Source: an uncultured Dorea sp.
GTDB lineage: Bacteria; Bacillota; Clostridia; Lachnospirales; Lachnospiraceae
Direction: 5' to 3'
Assembly (NCBI GenBank): GCA_910578455.1
Contig: CAJTQA010000001.1
Location: 1 to 64,000, forward strand
DNA: 64,000 bases
Position 1 is the first letter of the stretch, and every line of letters begins with the position of its first letter. The notes under the pieces were generated by a model. It was given only the letters and a program-made list of their open reading frames with translations. It had not been told where the DNA came from and searched no databases. Below, piece after piece: positions 23,136 to 32,456 of this stretch. A program made the position numbers and the translations under genes.

Positions 23136-23825
23136 TTACACCTTAAAACGGTATCCCACGCCCCATATCGTCTCGATATACTGCGGGTTGGACGTGTCCA
23201 TCTCTACCTTTTCGCGTATTTTTTTAATATGCACCGTAACTGTCGCTATGTCGCCGATAGATTCCATATCCCAGATTTCCCGGAATAGCTCCTCTTTCGT
23301 ATACACATGGTTGGGATGGCTTGCAAGAAATGTCAGGAGATCGAATTCTTTCGTGGTAAATGGTTTCTCCTCGCCATTGATCCAGACTCTTCTCGCCGTT
23401 GTGTCAATCTTAAGCCCCCGAATCTCAAGCACTTTATTCTTCTCCACTGCGCTCCCCGTCAGCCGGTCATATCTGGCGAGATGCGCTTTCACCCTCGCCA
23501 CCAGCTCGCTGGGGCTGAACGGCTTTGTCATGTAATCATCCGCTCCAAGCCCAAGCCCCCGGATCTTGTCTATATCGTCCTTTTTGGCGGAAACCATTAT
23601 GATCGGGGTATTCTTTTCTTCCCGTATCTGCCTGCATATATCAAATCCATCCACTCCCGGCAGCATAAGATCCAGGATAAACAGGTCATAATTCTCCTTC
23701 AGCGCTTTCAACAGCCCGTTCTGCCCGTCATTTGCCACCTCGACCTTAAACCCGCTCAGCTCTAGATAATCTTTCTCAAGATCTGCAATCGCTTCTTCAT
23801 CTTCAACAATCAATATCTTGCTCAT
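23136..23825 (-). CDS. OmpR-family response regulator
   Basis: 229 residues: receiver domain with phospho-acceptor Asp in LFILDLMLPGVDGFDICR, Thr/Ser and Lys (VSAKKDD, MTKPFSPSEL), then a winged HTH (about 130-229) ending WGVGYRFKV. Its start lies inside the end of the kinase gene (23-base overlap). It is the cognate partner of the adjacent sensor; the regulon is unknown. Confidence 0.93.
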   Translation of the reverse strand: MSKILIVEDEEAIADLEKDYLELSGFKVEVANDGQNGLLKALKENYDLFILDLMLPGVDGFDICRQIREEKNTPIIMVSAKKDDIDKIRGLGLGADDYMTKPFSPSELVARVKAHLARYDRLTGSAVEKNKVLEIRGLKIDTTARRVWINGEEKPFTTKEFDLLTFLASHPNHVYTKEELFREIWDMESIGDIATVTVHIKKIREKVEMDTSNPQYIETIWGVGYRFKV

Positions 23826-25314
23826 TCATCGGCACCTCCTGATATTTTCTGAGCACAAAGTACATCGTAGTACCTGTGTCTTCCCTGCTCGTCGCCCAGA
23901 TCTTCCCTCCATGCTCCTCGATAATCTTCTTTACGATAGAAAGCCCTATGCCGCTGCCTCCTTTTGAAGAATTGCGGGATGCATCCGACCGGTAAAAACG
24001 GTCAAAAATATTCGGAAGGTCTTTTGCGGCAATACCTTTTCCGTTGTCCTCAAGCTCCACCTGTATAAAATCCCCCACGTCCTTCACTCTTAGGTTGATC
24101 TTCGCCTTCGGCTTATCCATATATTTGAGCGAATTATTGACGATATTGTGGACTACCCTTTTAATCTGTTCCGCGTCTGCGATTATCCTGACCCCTTCAT
24201 CCGCATAATTGAAAAATCCAAATTCCACATTTTTTGACTCCAGCTCAAGAGACAGATCTTCCGCACAGTCGCTGAAATACTCATTCACCGAGACAATATT
24301 GAAATTATACGGAATCCTGTTGGTATCGATCTTAGAGTAAAAGGTCAGCTCATTGATAAGCGTATCCATCTCGTTTGCCTTGCTATAGATTGTACGGATA
24401 TACCTCTCCATCTTCTCCGGCGTGTCTGCCACCCCGTCCATGATACCCTCCGCATAACCTTTGATAGCCGTAACAGGAGTTTTGAGGTCATGGGAGATAT
24501 TGCTGATAAGCTCCTTGTTTTCTCTGTCAAACTCGACTTTTTCCTCCGCGCTGTCTTTAAGCCGCTTTCTCATATCTTCAAGATCCCGGCAGAGCTGCCC
24601 AAGCTCGTCGTCACATTCCGGCGACATCTCGAAATCAAGATTCCCTTCCTTGATATTTTCCGCCGCCGCCCGCATCTTCTTCAGCGGCCCCATGACTCCG
24701 CGGTATATCCATACAACCAGCAGGCAGGCGCTTAATGTCAGCACGATAATGATGCCGACAAGCATGTCAACAAAAAACTCCTCCACTTCCGGGATTACAT
24801 TGCTGACATCCGTGACGATGAACGCGCTGCCCTCGGCTCCCTCCGGATAGCGGAAGTCAATCTGCTTTACAAGAGCCTGCACTTCACCGCCAAAATATAC
24901 CCCGTTCTCCGAAGTCTGCTCTGCCCCTTCATATGGGGGAAGCTGCCCGATCACATGCTCCGCCTCATCCGAGTCCGCCCCGATAAAGATGATTGTATCA
25001 TTCTTCCTCACGAGAAGATAGGTCTTTTTATGATTCAATGTCTTATTAAATTCTTTCAGGTATGTGGCATCCTCCATCTGGCGGGGATTTTCCTTCACCA
25101 TCTGCTTAAGCTCCCGGAAAGGCCCCTCTGTAAGCCTTGCAAACACTTCCATGGAATTTGACAGAGACTCCACTGTAGTTCCGCTGATCCCGTAAGTTTT
25201 ATCAATAGCTCCCAGCTGCAGCTTGATAAATACGCAGACCATCGTCACGGACAGGATGACCGGCATGACCGTAATCGTCAGAAACGCAACCACCAGCCGA
25301 TTTTTAAACTTCAT
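23803..25314 (-). CDS. Two-component sensor histidine kinase
   Basis: 503 residues from MKFKNRLVVAF, with GGGAGGAG before. TM1 (about 8-32), an extracytoplasmic sensor of about 145 residues, TM2 (about 180-205), HAMP, a HisKA dimerisation helix with HDLKTPVTAIKG, and a HATPase domain with N box, DNGKGI, FDRFYRSD and GGSGIGLSIV. The gene precedes its regulator, the reverse of the usual order. The signal is unknown. Confidence 0.93.
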   Translation of the reverse strand: MKFKNRLVVAFLTITVMPVILSVTMVCVFIKLQLGAIDKTYGISGTTVESLSNSMEVFARLTEGPFRELKQMVKENPRQMEDATYLKEFNKTLNHKKTYLLVRKNDTIIFIGADSDEAEHVIGQLPPYEGAEQTSENGVYFGGEVQALVKQIDFRYPEGAEGSAFIVTDVSNVIPEVEEFFVDMLVGIIIVLTLSACLLVVWIYRGVMGPLKKMRAAAENIKEGNLDFEMSPECDDELGQLCRDLEDMRKRLKDSAEEKVEFDRENKELISNISHDLKTPVTAIKGYAEGIMDGVADTPEKMERYIRTIYSKANEMDTLINELTFYSKIDTNRIPYNFNIVSVNEYFSDCAEDLSLELESKNVEFGFFNYADEGVRIIADAEQIKRVVHNIVNNSLKYMDKPKAKINLRVKDVGDFIQVELEDNGKGIAAKDLPNIFDRFYRSDASRNSSKGGSGIGLSIVKKIIEEHGGKIWATSREDTGTTMYFVLRKYQEVPMNEQDIDC

Positions 25315-25370
25315 AATATAAGCTCCTCCCAAACCTAAGGATTTAACTTACAAAAAAGTATAGCACGAAA

Positions 25371-25397
25371 ATGGGCGCTTCACACCAAAGCGCCCAT
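25371..25397 (-). terminator. Terminator of metK
   Basis: Stem atgggcgctt (25371-25380) / aagcgcccat (25388-25397), followed on the minus strand by TTTTCG. It lies 35 bases after the metK stop. Confidence 0.75.
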
Positions 25398-25431
25398 AAA
25401 CATTTATTAAATTTCTATAAAACCAGCCCCT

Positions 25432-26622
25432 TTAAGCCAAATAACCCTTCAGCACTTCAGCCTTATCCACGTTCTCCCACGGCAGTGATACATCCGTGCG
25501 CCCAAAATGCCCGTAAGCAGCCGTCTGCTTATAAATCGGCCTTCTAAGGTCAAGCATCTTGATGATTCCCGCCGGCCTTAAGTCAAAGTTCTCCCGGATA
25601 ATCTCTACCAGCTTTTCATCGGCAACTTTTCCTGTTCCAAAAGTGTCCACCATAACGGAAGTCGGATTTGCAACGCCGATGGCATAGGAAAGCTGGATCT
25701 CGCACTTGTCCGCAAGTCCCGCCGCCACAATATTTTTCGCCACATAACGGGCCGCATACGCCGCAGAACGGTCAACCTTCGTGCAGTCTTTTCCGGAAAA
25801 TGCGCCGCCGCCGTGGCGCGCCATCCCGCCGTATGTATCCACGATAATCTTACGTCCTGTAAGCCCGCTGTCTCCGTGAGGGCCGCCGATTACAAAGCGT
25901 CCGGTAGGATTGATGAAGAACTTCGTGTTCTCGTCCACCATCCCCTCCGGAATCACCGCGTCAAACACATATTTCTTAATGTCCTCATGGATCTGCTCCT
26001 GGGTCACGTCCGGGTCATGCTGCGTCGAAAGCACTACCGCATCCAGCCGTTTCGGGGTGCCGTTCTCGTCATACTCTACCGTAACCTGCGTCTTTCCGTC
26101 CGGCCTTAAATACTTCAGCGTTCCGTCTTTGCGGATCTCCGTAAGCTTAATTGCCAGTTTATGCGCCAGGGAAATCGGATACGGCATAAGCTCCGGCGTC
26201 TCGTTGGACGCATAGCCGAACATCATGCCCTGGTCGCCGGCGCCGATTGCCGCGATCTCCTCTTCGGACATCTTATTTTCCTTTGCCTCAAGCGCCTTGT
26301 CAACACCCATGGCAATATCGCTGGACTGCTCGTCAATGGCCGTGATGACTCCGCAGGTCTCCGCGTCAAAACCGTATTTCCCACGGGTATACCCGATCTC
26401 TTTAATCGTGTCGCGCACGATTTTCTGGATATCCACATAGGCTTTTGTCGTAATCTCGCCCATCACAAGCACAAGGCCTGTCGTCGTGCTTGTCTCGCAG
26501 GCTACCCGGCTCATGGGATCCTGCGCCATAAGCGCATCCAGTATCGCATCGGAAATCTGGTCGCACATCTTATCCGGATGCCCCTCTGTTACAGATTCTG
26601 AAGTAAATAATCTTTTTTCCAT
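25432..26622 (-). CDS. metK: S-adenosylmethionine synthetase
   Basis: 396 residues from MEKRLFTSESVTEGHPDK, with AAGGAG upstream. Signatures GAGDQGMMFGYA, GGPHGDSGLTGRKIIVDTYG and GGGAFSGKDCTKVDRSAAY are complete. It makes SAM from ATP and methionine. It is controlled by the SAM-I riboswitch and terminator in its leader, a standard feedback arrangement. Confidence 0.97.
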   Translation of the reverse strand: MEKRLFTSESVTEGHPDKMCDQISDAILDALMAQDPMSRVACETSTTTGLVLVMGEITTKAYVDIQKIVRDTIKEIGYTRGKYGFDAETCGVITAIDEQSSDIAMGVDKALEAKENKMSEEEIAAIGAGDQGMMFGYASNETPELMPYPISLAHKLAIKLTEIRKDGTLKYLRPDGKTQVTVEYDENGTPKRLDAVVLSTQHDPDVTQEQIHEDIKKYVFDAVIPEGMVDENTKFFINPTGRFVIGGPHGDSGLTGRKIIVDTYGGMARHGGGAFSGKDCTKVDRSAAYAARYVAKNIVAAGLADKCEIQLSYAIGVANPTSVMVDTFGTGKVADEKLVEIIRENFDLRPAGIIKMLDLRRPIYKQTAAYGHFGRTDVSLPWENVDKAEVLKGYLA

Positions 26623-26719
26623 TTTTTTCTCCTTTCCTACTGAAAGAGATGCTCCACGCATCCCCTCCGCATCCTTTCTCTTAAAGAAATTGGTTACAGG
26701 AAAGCTCTTGCCCGCTTAA

Positions 26720-26748
26720 AAAACAGTCCGCAAAAAGCGGACTGTTTT
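26720..26748 (-). terminator. Riboswitch-controlled terminator upstream of metK
   Basis: aaaacagtccgc (26720-26731) and gcggactgtttt (26737-26748), a 12-bp stem followed by a T run on the minus strand. It is the expression platform for the SAM-I aptamer just upstream. Confidence 0.85.
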
Positions 26749-26766
26749 ATATTCTCATAAACCAAT

Positions 26767-26868
26767 CCTCTTATTGTTCGATCACTCGCTCAGGTTGGCA
26801 CCTTCCCGCATCCGGGGGTTGCCGCAGCTTCACAGATCCTTTGTATCTCCACTGCTCTGAATAAGAGA
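26767..26868 (-). ncRNA. SAM-I (S-box) riboswitch
   Basis: Read on the minus strand: CTCTTATT opens the P1 helix, GAGCAGTGGAGA follows, then the conserved GAAGCTGCGGCAACC and GGTGCCAACC core and GAGCGA, closing with AATAAGAG. This is the S-box consensus. SAM binding favours the downstream terminator and shuts off metK. Confidence 0.92.
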
Positions 26869-26898
26869 AAGTTTGCAATATTTCGTTTTACAAATAAA

Positions 26899-26927
26899 AC
26901 TTTACTAGGTTTCACTGAGAATGTCAA
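26899..26927 (-). promoter_or_regulatory. Promoter of the metK riboswitch leader
   Basis: Minus-strand TTGACA (26927-26922), 17-base spacer, TAAAGT (26904-26899), about 30 bases upstream of the riboswitch P1 helix. It sits only 10 bases after the stop of the sugar-phosphate gene, and no terminator is seen between them. Confidence 0.6.
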
Positions 26928-26936
26928 TATATATTT

Positions 26937-28034
26937 TTAAAACTTCCCTTCGGAGCCTTCTGCTTTAAAAGATATGCTGTCGCAGAATTTCTTCACCGCC
27001 AGCGTCTCTGTTCCGACCCGAAGATCTGTGCAGATCCTATCAGCGATATACTGCATCGGCGCGATTAACGCAAGCACTGCCGTTTCTTCAGACATATCCG
27101 GCTCGTCCACGCATATCACATATCTTCCCGTGAGCCTCCTGTCATTGGTGACAGCAACGATCCGGTCTGTGAGGGCGGGCAGTTTCTCCCGGACTTCCGC
27201 CGCCCGGTCTTCCATCCTGCTCCCCTTTGGAATGACCATAAATACTGTCGTATCTTTGTTCACTGAGTAATCCGGCCCATGCAGGAACTCCTCCAGTTCA
27301 AACGCGATGGGTGCCGCCCCAAATGTTTCTAAAAACTTAAGCGTGCCTTCCTTTGCGATTGCCAGCCCCGGCCCATATCCGGTAAAGATGGTGCGGTAAA
27401 TGCTCCTGCAGAAAGATTTATTTGCATCATAAAAAGTTTCTGCTGCTTTCATAAATTTCTCATATGCTGCAATTGCCGTCTTAAACTGGCGCACGTAATC
27501 GTCATACTGTTTTTTATTCACCTTACCTTTTGCCAATGCAAGTTCAAGAAAGTGAATCATCAAAGACAGGCTGCTTACCGTAAAGCCTTTTGCCACAAAA
27601 TAATCTCCCGGCACATTTCCATAAGTATATGTATTCTTGACCGCTTTCGCCATAGGCGAATCAAGATAATTACAGAAAGCCACGCAATCACCGCCTTTTC
27701 CTGCAAGCTCCGCAGCCGCCGCGTTGGTATTTGTGCTGTACCCGCTTTGCGACAGAAAGACTGCCAGCACATCCTTCCCTGCCTGCTCGATCTCATAATA
27801 CATAAAAGTCGCCGGAGTCATGACAGACACTGGAACATTCATTATTTTCTGCACAAAATACCTGACATTTTCCGCTATGTTAGAAGAGCTCCCGCTGGCA
27901 ACTATTATATATCTTTTGTGCTCTTTTCCTTTCAGGTTTTCTACAAATCCCGCTGCCAGCCCTTTGCAGTCTTTCAGCAGATTCCCCGCAACTTCCGGCA
28001 CATCCCTCATATAGTCATGCATTGTTTTCTTCAT
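26937..28034 (-). CDS. SIS-domain sugar-phosphate isomerase/deglycase (FrlB/GfrE-like)
   Basis: 365 residues from MKKTMHDY (GGGAG before; a GTG three codons earlier lacks spacing). Two SIS domains: the first with IIVASGSSSNIAENVRYF and LSQSGYSTNT, the second with EGTLKFLETFGAAPIAFELE and FLHGPDY. This is the layout of fructoselysine/glucoselysine-6-phosphate deglycases and the GlmS isomerase half. As the last gene of a mannose-family PTS operon, it likely acts on the phosphorylated amino-sugar or Amadori product imported by that PTS. The substrate is inferred. Confidence 0.75.
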   Translation of the reverse strand: MKKTMHDYMRDVPEVAGNLLKDCKGLAAGFVENLKGKEHKRYIIVASGSSSNIAENVRYFVQKIMNVPVSVMTPATFMYYEIEQAGKDVLAVFLSQSGYSTNTNAAAAELAGKGGDCVAFCNYLDSPMAKAVKNTYTYGNVPGDYFVAKGFTVSSLSLMIHFLELALAKGKVNKKQYDDYVRQFKTAIAAYEKFMKAAETFYDANKSFCRSIYRTIFTGYGPGLAIAKEGTLKFLETFGAAPIAFELEEFLHGPDYSVNKDTTVFMVIPKGSRMEDRAAEVREKLPALTDRIVAVTNDRRLTGRYVICVDEPDMSEETAVLALIAPMQYIADRICTDLRVGTETLAVKKFCDSISFKAEGSEGKF

Positions 28035-28039
28035 ACTTT

Positions 28040-28414
28040 TCACTCCCTTTTCATCATCCTTACACTGTTCTTCGTAGCGGCCAGAAGATTTTCGGCAATT
28101 TCTCCTGCCGGGGCATCCAGATTATTTACCGCCTCGACCAAAGCGCTTGCATTTGCCCCGCCAACAGAATATATCCCTTCATGTTTCCTCTGCAGAAGCA
28201 CGCTTTTCATAAACGGAGTCGCTCCTGCCATGTCGCACGCAAAGATTATTTCTTCCGCGGATGACGCAATCTCTTCAAAACGAGCCTCCAGCCCTGCGTC
28301 ATCCCCCTCAAAGTCAACATACTCCACTGCCGGATTTTCCCCGCATATAAATTCCAGCAAAGACTTCATGCCGCTTGCATATTTCCCATGCCCCGCAATT
28401 ACGATTTTTTTCAT
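28040..28414 (-). CDS. PTS mannose-family EIIA component
   Basis: 124 residues; of three consecutive ATGs the third has the best spacing from GGGAGG. VIAGHGKYASGM near the start carries the phospho-acceptor His9. The remainder fits the EIIA-Man fold (ACDMAGATPFMKS, SVGGANASALVEAV). It receives phosphate from HPr and passes it to EIIB. It is a separate protein here, not fused to EIIB. Confidence 0.88.
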   Translation of the reverse strand: MKKIVIAGHGKYASGMKSLLEFICGENPAVEYVDFEGDDAGLEARFEEIASSAEEIIFACDMAGATPFMKSVLLQRKHEGIYSVGGANASALVEAVNNLDAPAGEIAENLLAATKNSVRMMKRE

Positions 28415-28425
28415 CATCATCCTCC

Positions 28426-29238
28426 CTACACGATTCCAAGATACGATAGCGCAACCGCCGCTACAGATGTGCCGAGTATCAGAGATGTCGGCTTAAATCC
28501 CTTTTTCAGCAGCCAGTAGATTAAAAACGCAAATCCCGCGCTGAGGATATTGGGAAATATCGCGTCAAACAAATCCGTCTGCAGAGATATCGTGGCATCA
28601 GCCGAAAGTTTTATCTCTGGCAGCAGGGAAATGCTAATATAAGAGGCAATCAGGCCGCCCACCACCGTAATTCCGAGGATGGACGCAGCTTTCGCAAAAG
28701 CCTCCATCTTTTCGTTCAGTTTTGACACAGCCGCGATGCCTGCCCTGTAGCCTGCCGTTACAATGGGAATCCTGAGTATATACAGCAGAATCCATGTCAG
28801 GAGATAAAGTATCGGCCCAAGCACGCTGCCCTGTTTTGCCATGGAGCCAAAGACTCCTGCTGCCAGAGGAATCACCGTATACCAGATAACAGAGTCGCCA
28901 ATTCCCGCCAGCGGCCCAAACAAAGCGTTTCTGACACCCGCAATCATTTCCCTGGGCGCATGTTTTTCCTCCAGCGACAATACGAGCCCCAGAAGAAATG
29001 AGCCTGCGTGAACCTGTGTGTTCAGGATATTGGAATTGTCCGTAAGCGCCTCCCTCAGCCCCTCCTCATCATCACCGTATATTTTCTTTAACTCGGGCGC
29101 TATCGCCGCCCCAAATCCAGCGCCCATCATTGTCTGGTAATTATATGTTCCGGACAGGATCCCTGAACGGAACGCTACTTTTGTAAAATCTTTATTTGTC
29201 AGTATGTTTTTTCCTGTCTCTTCCTTATATTCCTTCAT
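28426..29238 (-). CDS. PTS mannose-family EIID component
   Basis: 270 residues from MKEYKEETG with AGGAGGTGG before; the gene overlaps the EIIC gene by 14 bases. Family motifs FRSGILSGTYNYQTMMGAGF, LNTQVHAGSF and FGPLAGIGDSVIWYTVIP are clear, followed by several hydrophobic segments at the C-terminus. With EIIC it forms the membrane sugar channel. Confidence 0.9.
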   Translation of the reverse strand: MKEYKEETGKNILTNKDFTKVAFRSGILSGTYNYQTMMGAGFGAAIAPELKKIYGDDEEGLREALTDNSNILNTQVHAGSFLLGLVLSLEEKHAPREMIAGVRNALFGPLAGIGDSVIWYTVIPLAAGVFGSMAKQGSVLGPILYLLTWILLYILRIPIVTAGYRAGIAAVSKLNEKMEAFAKAASILGITVVGGLIASYISISLLPEIKLSADATISLQTDLFDAIFPNILSAGFAFLIYWLLKKGFKPTSLILGTSVAAVALSYLGIV

Positions 29239-30013
29239 CTCCGCCACCTCCTGCGTATGTTTCCCCCGTCTCTGCCGCCCGGCTCTTCGTTCCCTGGTAG
29301 TATAAGAGCGCCAGTGCCGCCCCAATAAGCGCCGTTGGGAGGATATTTCCAAAATCAATAAAACAAGTTATGACAAATCCCAGTATCAGGTACGGAAGAT
29401 ATTCTTTCCTGAAGATGATCGTGAGCAGGATCCCAAATCCTATCGCCGGAAGCAGGCCCCCTGCCACGCTCAGCCCATGGGTAAGCGGTTCCGGGAAATG
29501 CTCTACAATAACCCCGATCACATCCTGGCCGAAATACGTACAGATAAATATTACAATCCCATACATCAGGCCAATGATGGCATATCCCATAAGCTGGTAA
29601 GAAATCATCTTTTTTATGTTGCAGCTTGCCGCGATTTTCTTTGTCTTCTCAACAAAAATAGAATACGCCATCCTCTGAAGTATCAGAAGATACTGCATCA
29701 GGTAGCCTACCGTAAATGCCAGGCCAAACGCCGCCGTCACCTCAATGCCCTGCGTCACCGTAATGACAACCGTCATAATGGCGACAGATATCGCATCCGG
29801 AATAGCCGTTCCCCCAACCGGCACAATCCCGATAAAAGAAAGCTCTACCAGCCCTCCTGCAATCAGGCCTGTGTGCAAGTCTCCGCATGCAAGCCCTGTC
29901 AGCGTACATACGATAAGCGGCCTGCATATATAAATTGTTTCTGAAAACCGTTCTGTTCCTGCTAAAAATGCGATAAACGCAATGAGCAGGCACACTCCTA
30001 ATGTAAGTTCCAT
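29225..30013 (-). CDS. PTS mannose-family EIIC component
   Basis: 262 residues, strongly hydrophobic with about 8 predicted membrane helices. LVELSFIGIVPVGGTAIPD is the conserved EIIC-Man/Aga loop. It is the permease subunit, encoded between EIIB and EIID. The C-terminal Gly/Glu-rich tail overlaps the EIID start. Confidence 0.88.
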   Translation of the reverse strand: MELTLGVCLLIAFIAFLAGTERFSETIYICRPLIVCTLTGLACGDLHTGLIAGGLVELSFIGIVPVGGTAIPDAISVAIMTVVITVTQGIEVTAAFGLAFTVGYLMQYLLILQRMAYSIFVEKTKKIAASCNIKKMISYQLMGYAIIGLMYGIVIFICTYFGQDVIGVIVEHFPEPLTHGLSVAGGLLPAIGFGILLTIIFRKEYLPYLILGFVITCFIDFGNILPTALIGAALALLYYQGTKSRAAETGETYAGGGGDEGI

Positions 30014-30024
30014 GGTTTTTCCTC

Positions 30025-30504
30025 CTATCCGCGGTACGGTGTTTTGGGCTTGCTTGGCAATTCCTGAATAAAGACCTCCGCACCTGTCTCCTGTATTTTT
30101 TTCAGATCTTCTACATCCCTGTCATCCATATAGATATACTTTGTGATTTTTCTCTTTCCTTCCGCAGCATGCATGTTCCCGATATTCACTTTTCCAACCG
30201 GCACGTTCCCTTCTGCCAGCCTCCTGGCATCTTCCGGGGTTTTTACGATAATAAAGATTTTCTGAGCCGGGGCTGCTTTCCAGATAACATCTATCGTCTT
30301 CTGGACAGAGAAGAAACGAATGCCGTTCCCAAAGTTTGCCGCTGTCATCTTCATTACTTCCTGCTGCAGCTCATCCGATGCTACGTCGTCATTCGCCACA
30401 ATGATCAGGTTCGCTCCCAGAGCATTTACCCAGGTTCCGCCCACCTGCCCGTGCAGCAGCCTGTTATCAATCCGCATCAGAAGTATATTTGGTTTTTTCT
30501 CCAT
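30025..30504 (-). CDS. PTS mannose-family EIIB component
   Basis: 159 residues from MEKKPNILL, 6 bases after AGGAGG. RIDNRLLHGQVGGTWV holds the phospho-acceptor His18. The rest (IIVANDDVASDE, VKTPEDARRL, VNIGNMHAAEGK) fits the EIIB of the mannose/sorbose/N-acetylgalactosamine class. It transfers phosphate to the sugar entering through EIIC/EIID. Confidence 0.9.
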   Translation of the reverse strand: MEKKPNILLMRIDNRLLHGQVGGTWVNALGANLIIVANDDVASDELQQEVMKMTAANFGNGIRFFSVQKTIDVIWKAAPAQKIFIIVKTPEDARRLAEGNVPVGKVNIGNMHAAEGKRKITKYIYMDDRDVEDLKKIQETGAEVFIQELPSKPKTPYRG

Positions 30505-30514
30505 ATGCATCCTC

Positions 30515-30772
30515 CTACAATAGTCTTTCTACATGTTCCCGCAGCTTTTCCGCTGCCGTATCTTCATCAATGCCTTCTACTTCAAATCTGACTGTCTGCC
30601 CCTGTGTAACGTCCAGAAGCATCGCCGTTATGATATCCCTCAGATCTGCCTGGCCATTGGCATTGGATATCCTGATGCTGCTCCTGCACGACTTTGCAAA
30701 TACAGACAACTGCTGCGCCGGCCTCGCATGCAGGCCCAGCGTTTCTTTTACTTCATAGTCAAATGTCTTCAA
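30515..30772 (-). CDS. Operon-dedicated HPr with Asp at position 46
   Basis: 85 residues, TTG start 7 bases after AGGAGG. The active-site motif GLHARPA places His15 as usual. The regulatory site, Ser46 in normal Firmicute HPr (context KSIMG), is Asp46 here (LRDII). So HPr kinase could not phosphorylate it, and the charge mimics HPr-Ser-P. It lies in an operon with its own EI and EII proteins, so it is probably a private phosphocarrier outside normal carbon-catabolite control. That functional reading is inference. Confidence 0.85.
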   Translation of the reverse strand: MKTFDYEVKETLGLHARPAQQLSVFAKSCRSSIRISNANGQADLRDIITAMLLDVTQGQTVRFEVEGIDEDTAAEKLREHVERLL

Positions 30773-30847
30773 TCCCTTTCCTCCTTTTCCCTCATCTTTT
30801 TATAAACAAGCATAACGCAGCGCTACATTACGCCTATCTAGCCTTAT

Positions 30848-32443
30848 TCAATCCAGCGAACGCACTTTTTCTTTCAGCTCCAAAACACAGGATGCAGATA
30901 CGGACAGCTCATCCACGCCGCTTTGGACAAACCACTCCGTAAGTTTTTCCTCTCCCGCAAGCTCCCCGCATATGCCTACCCAGATTCCTGCCCTTTTCGC
31001 CGCCTTGACTGACATCTCCACAAGCATCAGGAGCGCGGGATGGTATCTGTCGTAAGTTCCTTCAAGCTTTGGATTCATACGGTCCACTGCCAGTGTAAAC
31101 TGCATCAGGTCATTTGTTCCGATGCTGAAAAAATCAACCTCCGCTGCCAATTTGTCGCTGATAAGCGCCGCCGCCGGAGTCTCAATCATTATCCCTGTCT
31201 CAAAAGGCGCGCTCCCTACTTCCCGTCTCACCTCATCCAAAAGTTTCTTACATCTTTTCACCTCACTGACATCCGTAATCATGGGAAACATAATCGCCAG
31301 ATTTCCGTATTTTGATGCCCTTAGCAGCGCTCTGAGCTGCGTTTTGAATAAATCAGTCCGATCAAGGCATATGCGGATTCCCCTGTACCCCATGGCCGGA
31401 TTCTCCTCATGATCCAGGCAAAAATAGCCTGCCGCTTTATCTGCGCCGATATCCACGGTCCGTATTACCACTTTTTTCCCTTCCATCTCTGACAAAATGC
31501 GTCTATACGTTTCAAACAGCTGCTCTTCCGTCGGATATGCATCTGAACGCATATATATAAACTCGCTTCGCAGCAGGCCAATCCCATCCGCCCCGTTCTC
31601 TGCCACGGTTTTAATCTCTTCCTCTCCCGCCGCATTTGCGTAAATCTTTATCTCTCTTCCGGATTTCGTACAGGCAGGCTTATTCAGCAAAGCTTTTAAT
31701 CCCTCTTTCCTTTTTCTGTCTGCCGCTGCCTTTCGTTCATAGGTTCTTATCATCTCACCGTCCGGATTGATGTAAACAACTCCCTCATCGCCGTCCAGAA
31801 TCACCGTTTCGCCGCCTGGCTCATCGAATATCCTAGCATCCACCCCTGTGACCGTAGGGATTCCCAGCATCCTTGCCATAATCGCCATATGGGAATACGT
31901 GGTGCTTTTCTGTGCGATAATTCCAAGAACTTTTTCCGGATTAAGCTCCGCCGTCTCGCTTGGCGACAAATCTGTGCATACGATGACCGAAGGCTCCTCC
32001 AGCTCCATGCCCGCCTCTGTTCCTGACAAGATATTTTCTACCCTGTCAAATACGTCTCTGACATCCTTTGCCCTCTCTCTCATGTATTCACTGTCAAGCC
32101 CAAGGAACCTCTGCACATATTCGCCGCACACTTTTTTTGAGGCCTCAAGCGCATCCTTGCCTTCCTCTATATAGCTTTTCACTGTATTGAGCAGATTCTC
32201 GTTTTCCAAAAAAGAAATCTGAATCTCTAAAAACCCCGCGTCTTCCTGCCCCTTTAGCTTTTCGCTCAAAGCTGCCTGCGCTTTTCTAAGCTGTGCCGCA
32301 GCAGCGTCCTTTGCTGCTAAAAATTCCTTCCAGCCCTTCTTTTTTGCACTGTCCGGCACTGTATTCCCTTTTTTCCGATCCACGAGCCTTGCCTTCCCGT
32401 ACGCCACCCCTCCGTTAATTGGGTTTCCTGCCACTATTTTCAT
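30848..32443 (-). CDS. PTS enzyme I (operon-dedicated)
   Basis: 531 residues, somewhat shorter than the usual about 570. The phospho-His domain carries TTYSHMAIMARMLGIPTVTG (His185). The C-terminal PEP-binding barrel has GIGLLRSEFIYM, MGYRGIRICLDR, MIETPAAAL and FSIGTNDLMQF. It starts PTS phosphotransfer from PEP to HPr. A complete EI inside a sugar-specific operon suggests a private relay with the adjacent Asp46 HPr. The TTYSH active-site context deviates from the GGRTSH of general EI. Confidence 0.9.
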   Translation of the reverse strand: MKIVAGNPINGGVAYGKARLVDRKKGNTVPDSAKKKGWKEFLAAKDAAAAQLRKAQAALSEKLKGQEDAGFLEIQISFLENENLLNTVKSYIEEGKDALEASKKVCGEYVQRFLGLDSEYMRERAKDVRDVFDRVENILSGTEAGMELEEPSVIVCTDLSPSETAELNPEKVLGIIAQKSTTYSHMAIMARMLGIPTVTGVDARIFDEPGGETVILDGDEGVVYINPDGEMIRTYERKAAADRKRKEGLKALLNKPACTKSGREIKIYANAAGEEEIKTVAENGADGIGLLRSEFIYMRSDAYPTEEQLFETYRRILSEMEGKKVVIRTVDIGADKAAGYFCLDHEENPAMGYRGIRICLDRTDLFKTQLRALLRASKYGNLAIMFPMITDVSEVKRCKKLLDEVRREVGSAPFETGIMIETPAAALISDKLAAEVDFFSIGTNDLMQFTLAVDRMNPKLEGTYDRYHPALLMLVEMSVKAAKRAGIWVGICGELAGEEKLTEWFVQSGVDELSVSASCVLELKEKVRSLD

Positions 32444-32456
32444 CCCTTTTTCTCCT

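Noticed and set aside
27552..28496. 314-residue plus-strand frame
   Set aside because: Antisense to the SIS and EIIA genes, which are well supported.
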